Positions 63,908 through 64,000 of a DNA stretch of 64,000 nt are shown in pieces. The notes beneath the pieces were generated by a model. The model saw nothing but the letters and a program-made list of their open reading frames with translations. It was not told where the DNA came from and ran no database searches. The stretch's first letter is position 1. Each line of letters starts with the position of its first letter. Source of the DNA: Clostridium sp. 1001275B_160808_H3 (GTDB lineage: Bacteria; Bacillota; Clostridia; Clostridiales; Clostridiaceae); assembly GCF_015550425.1 (NCBI RefSeq), contig NZ_JADNAT010000001.1, positions 62,001 through 126,000 on the forward strand. The letters run 5' to 3'. The position numbers and the translations under genes are program-made.

Positions 63908-64000
63908 TACTTATTCTCTCCTTCATAATAGTTTAAAAAGGCTTCTTCTAATTTAACTTCTTCAATTAATAACTTGTCCAAATTGTATTTAGCTAAAACA
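63907..64000 (-). CDS. ABC transporter ATP-binding protein, C-terminal end (cut by window end)
   Basis: The last 30 codons end ...LEEAFLNYYEGENK, typical of the C-terminal extension of NatA-type ATPases whose regulatory segment reads LEDLFL-like. Its overlap with the permease gene makes them partners. The catalytic part is outside the window. Confidence 0.75.
   Translation of the reverse strand, partial: VLAKYNLDKLLIEEVKLEEAFLNYYEGENK

Overview
The window is very AT-rich, with strong Shine-Dalgarno sites (AGGAGG type), many U-rich intrinsic terminators and typical clostridial gene content: a VOR-type ferredoxin oxidoreductase, GshF, DUF2935, M42 peptidase, PTS sugar import and Rpn nuclease. 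It fits a fermentative Firmicute of Clostridium sensu stricto; the species cannot be fixed from sequence alone. Nearly all genes lie on the minus strand. No rRNA, tRNA, CRISPR array, phage or intact insertion sequence was seen.

Layout. 1-1350: end of a DedA-type membrane gene and an M42 aminopeptidase. 1.6-6.4 kb: a cellobiose/aryl-beta-glucoside type PTS locus with a 6-phospho-beta-glucosidase, EIIA on the opposite strand, EIIB, EIIC and a GntR/UTRA regulator; three promoters carry related AT-rich dyads that could be its operators. 6.6-10.7 kb: an ArsR regulator, a MATE exporter and bifunctional glutathione synthetase GshAB in one overlapping unit, with three evenly spaced dyads over the promoter. 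10.9-14.5 kb: YgiQ radical SAM protein, a small alarmone synthetase and a HEPN/MNT pair in which both genes carry one nonsense codon. 15-21 kb: a 51-aa protein, an Rpn nuclease, a second MATE, a Met/Gly/Asn-rich low-complexity protein and a FUSC transporter.

21.1-33.5 kb is one unit of eight tightly packed genes: a secreted membrane-anchored protein, ABC ATPase, ABC-2 permease, a coiled-coil membrane protein, MoxR AAA ATPase, DUF58 and two large membrane VWA proteins. It resembles Bat/MoxR loci fused to an ABC transporter and is the best candidate for a poorly described system here.

33.9-44.6 kb: cyclopropane synthase, zinc ribbon, DUF2935, DDAH-like hydrolase, alpha/beta hydrolase, a MerR/MATE divergent pair whose promoter has the 19-bp spacer typical of MerR activation, GDPD, DUF2809 and an S41-like protease. 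44.9-51.6 kb: multicopper oxidase, Fe/Mn superoxide dismutase, an HMA-SafE-cupredoxin fusion and a two-component system, which together look like copper and oxidative-stress handling. 52-57.6 kb: small proteins, a BFD-type 2Fe-2S protein, a four-subunit 2-oxoacid:ferredoxin oxidoreductase with a P-loop ATPase, and an AEC transporter. 57.9-64 kb: a manganese riboswitch with mntP, an Imm5-like protein, a deformylase with an altered motif, an orphan 191-aa protein, a GNAT/DUF2087 pair and an ABC-2 export operon cut by the window end.

A family of three GC-rich hairpins with a shared TTT loop sits at gene ends at 49.4, 59.0 and 61.3 kb and stands out from the AT-rich background.
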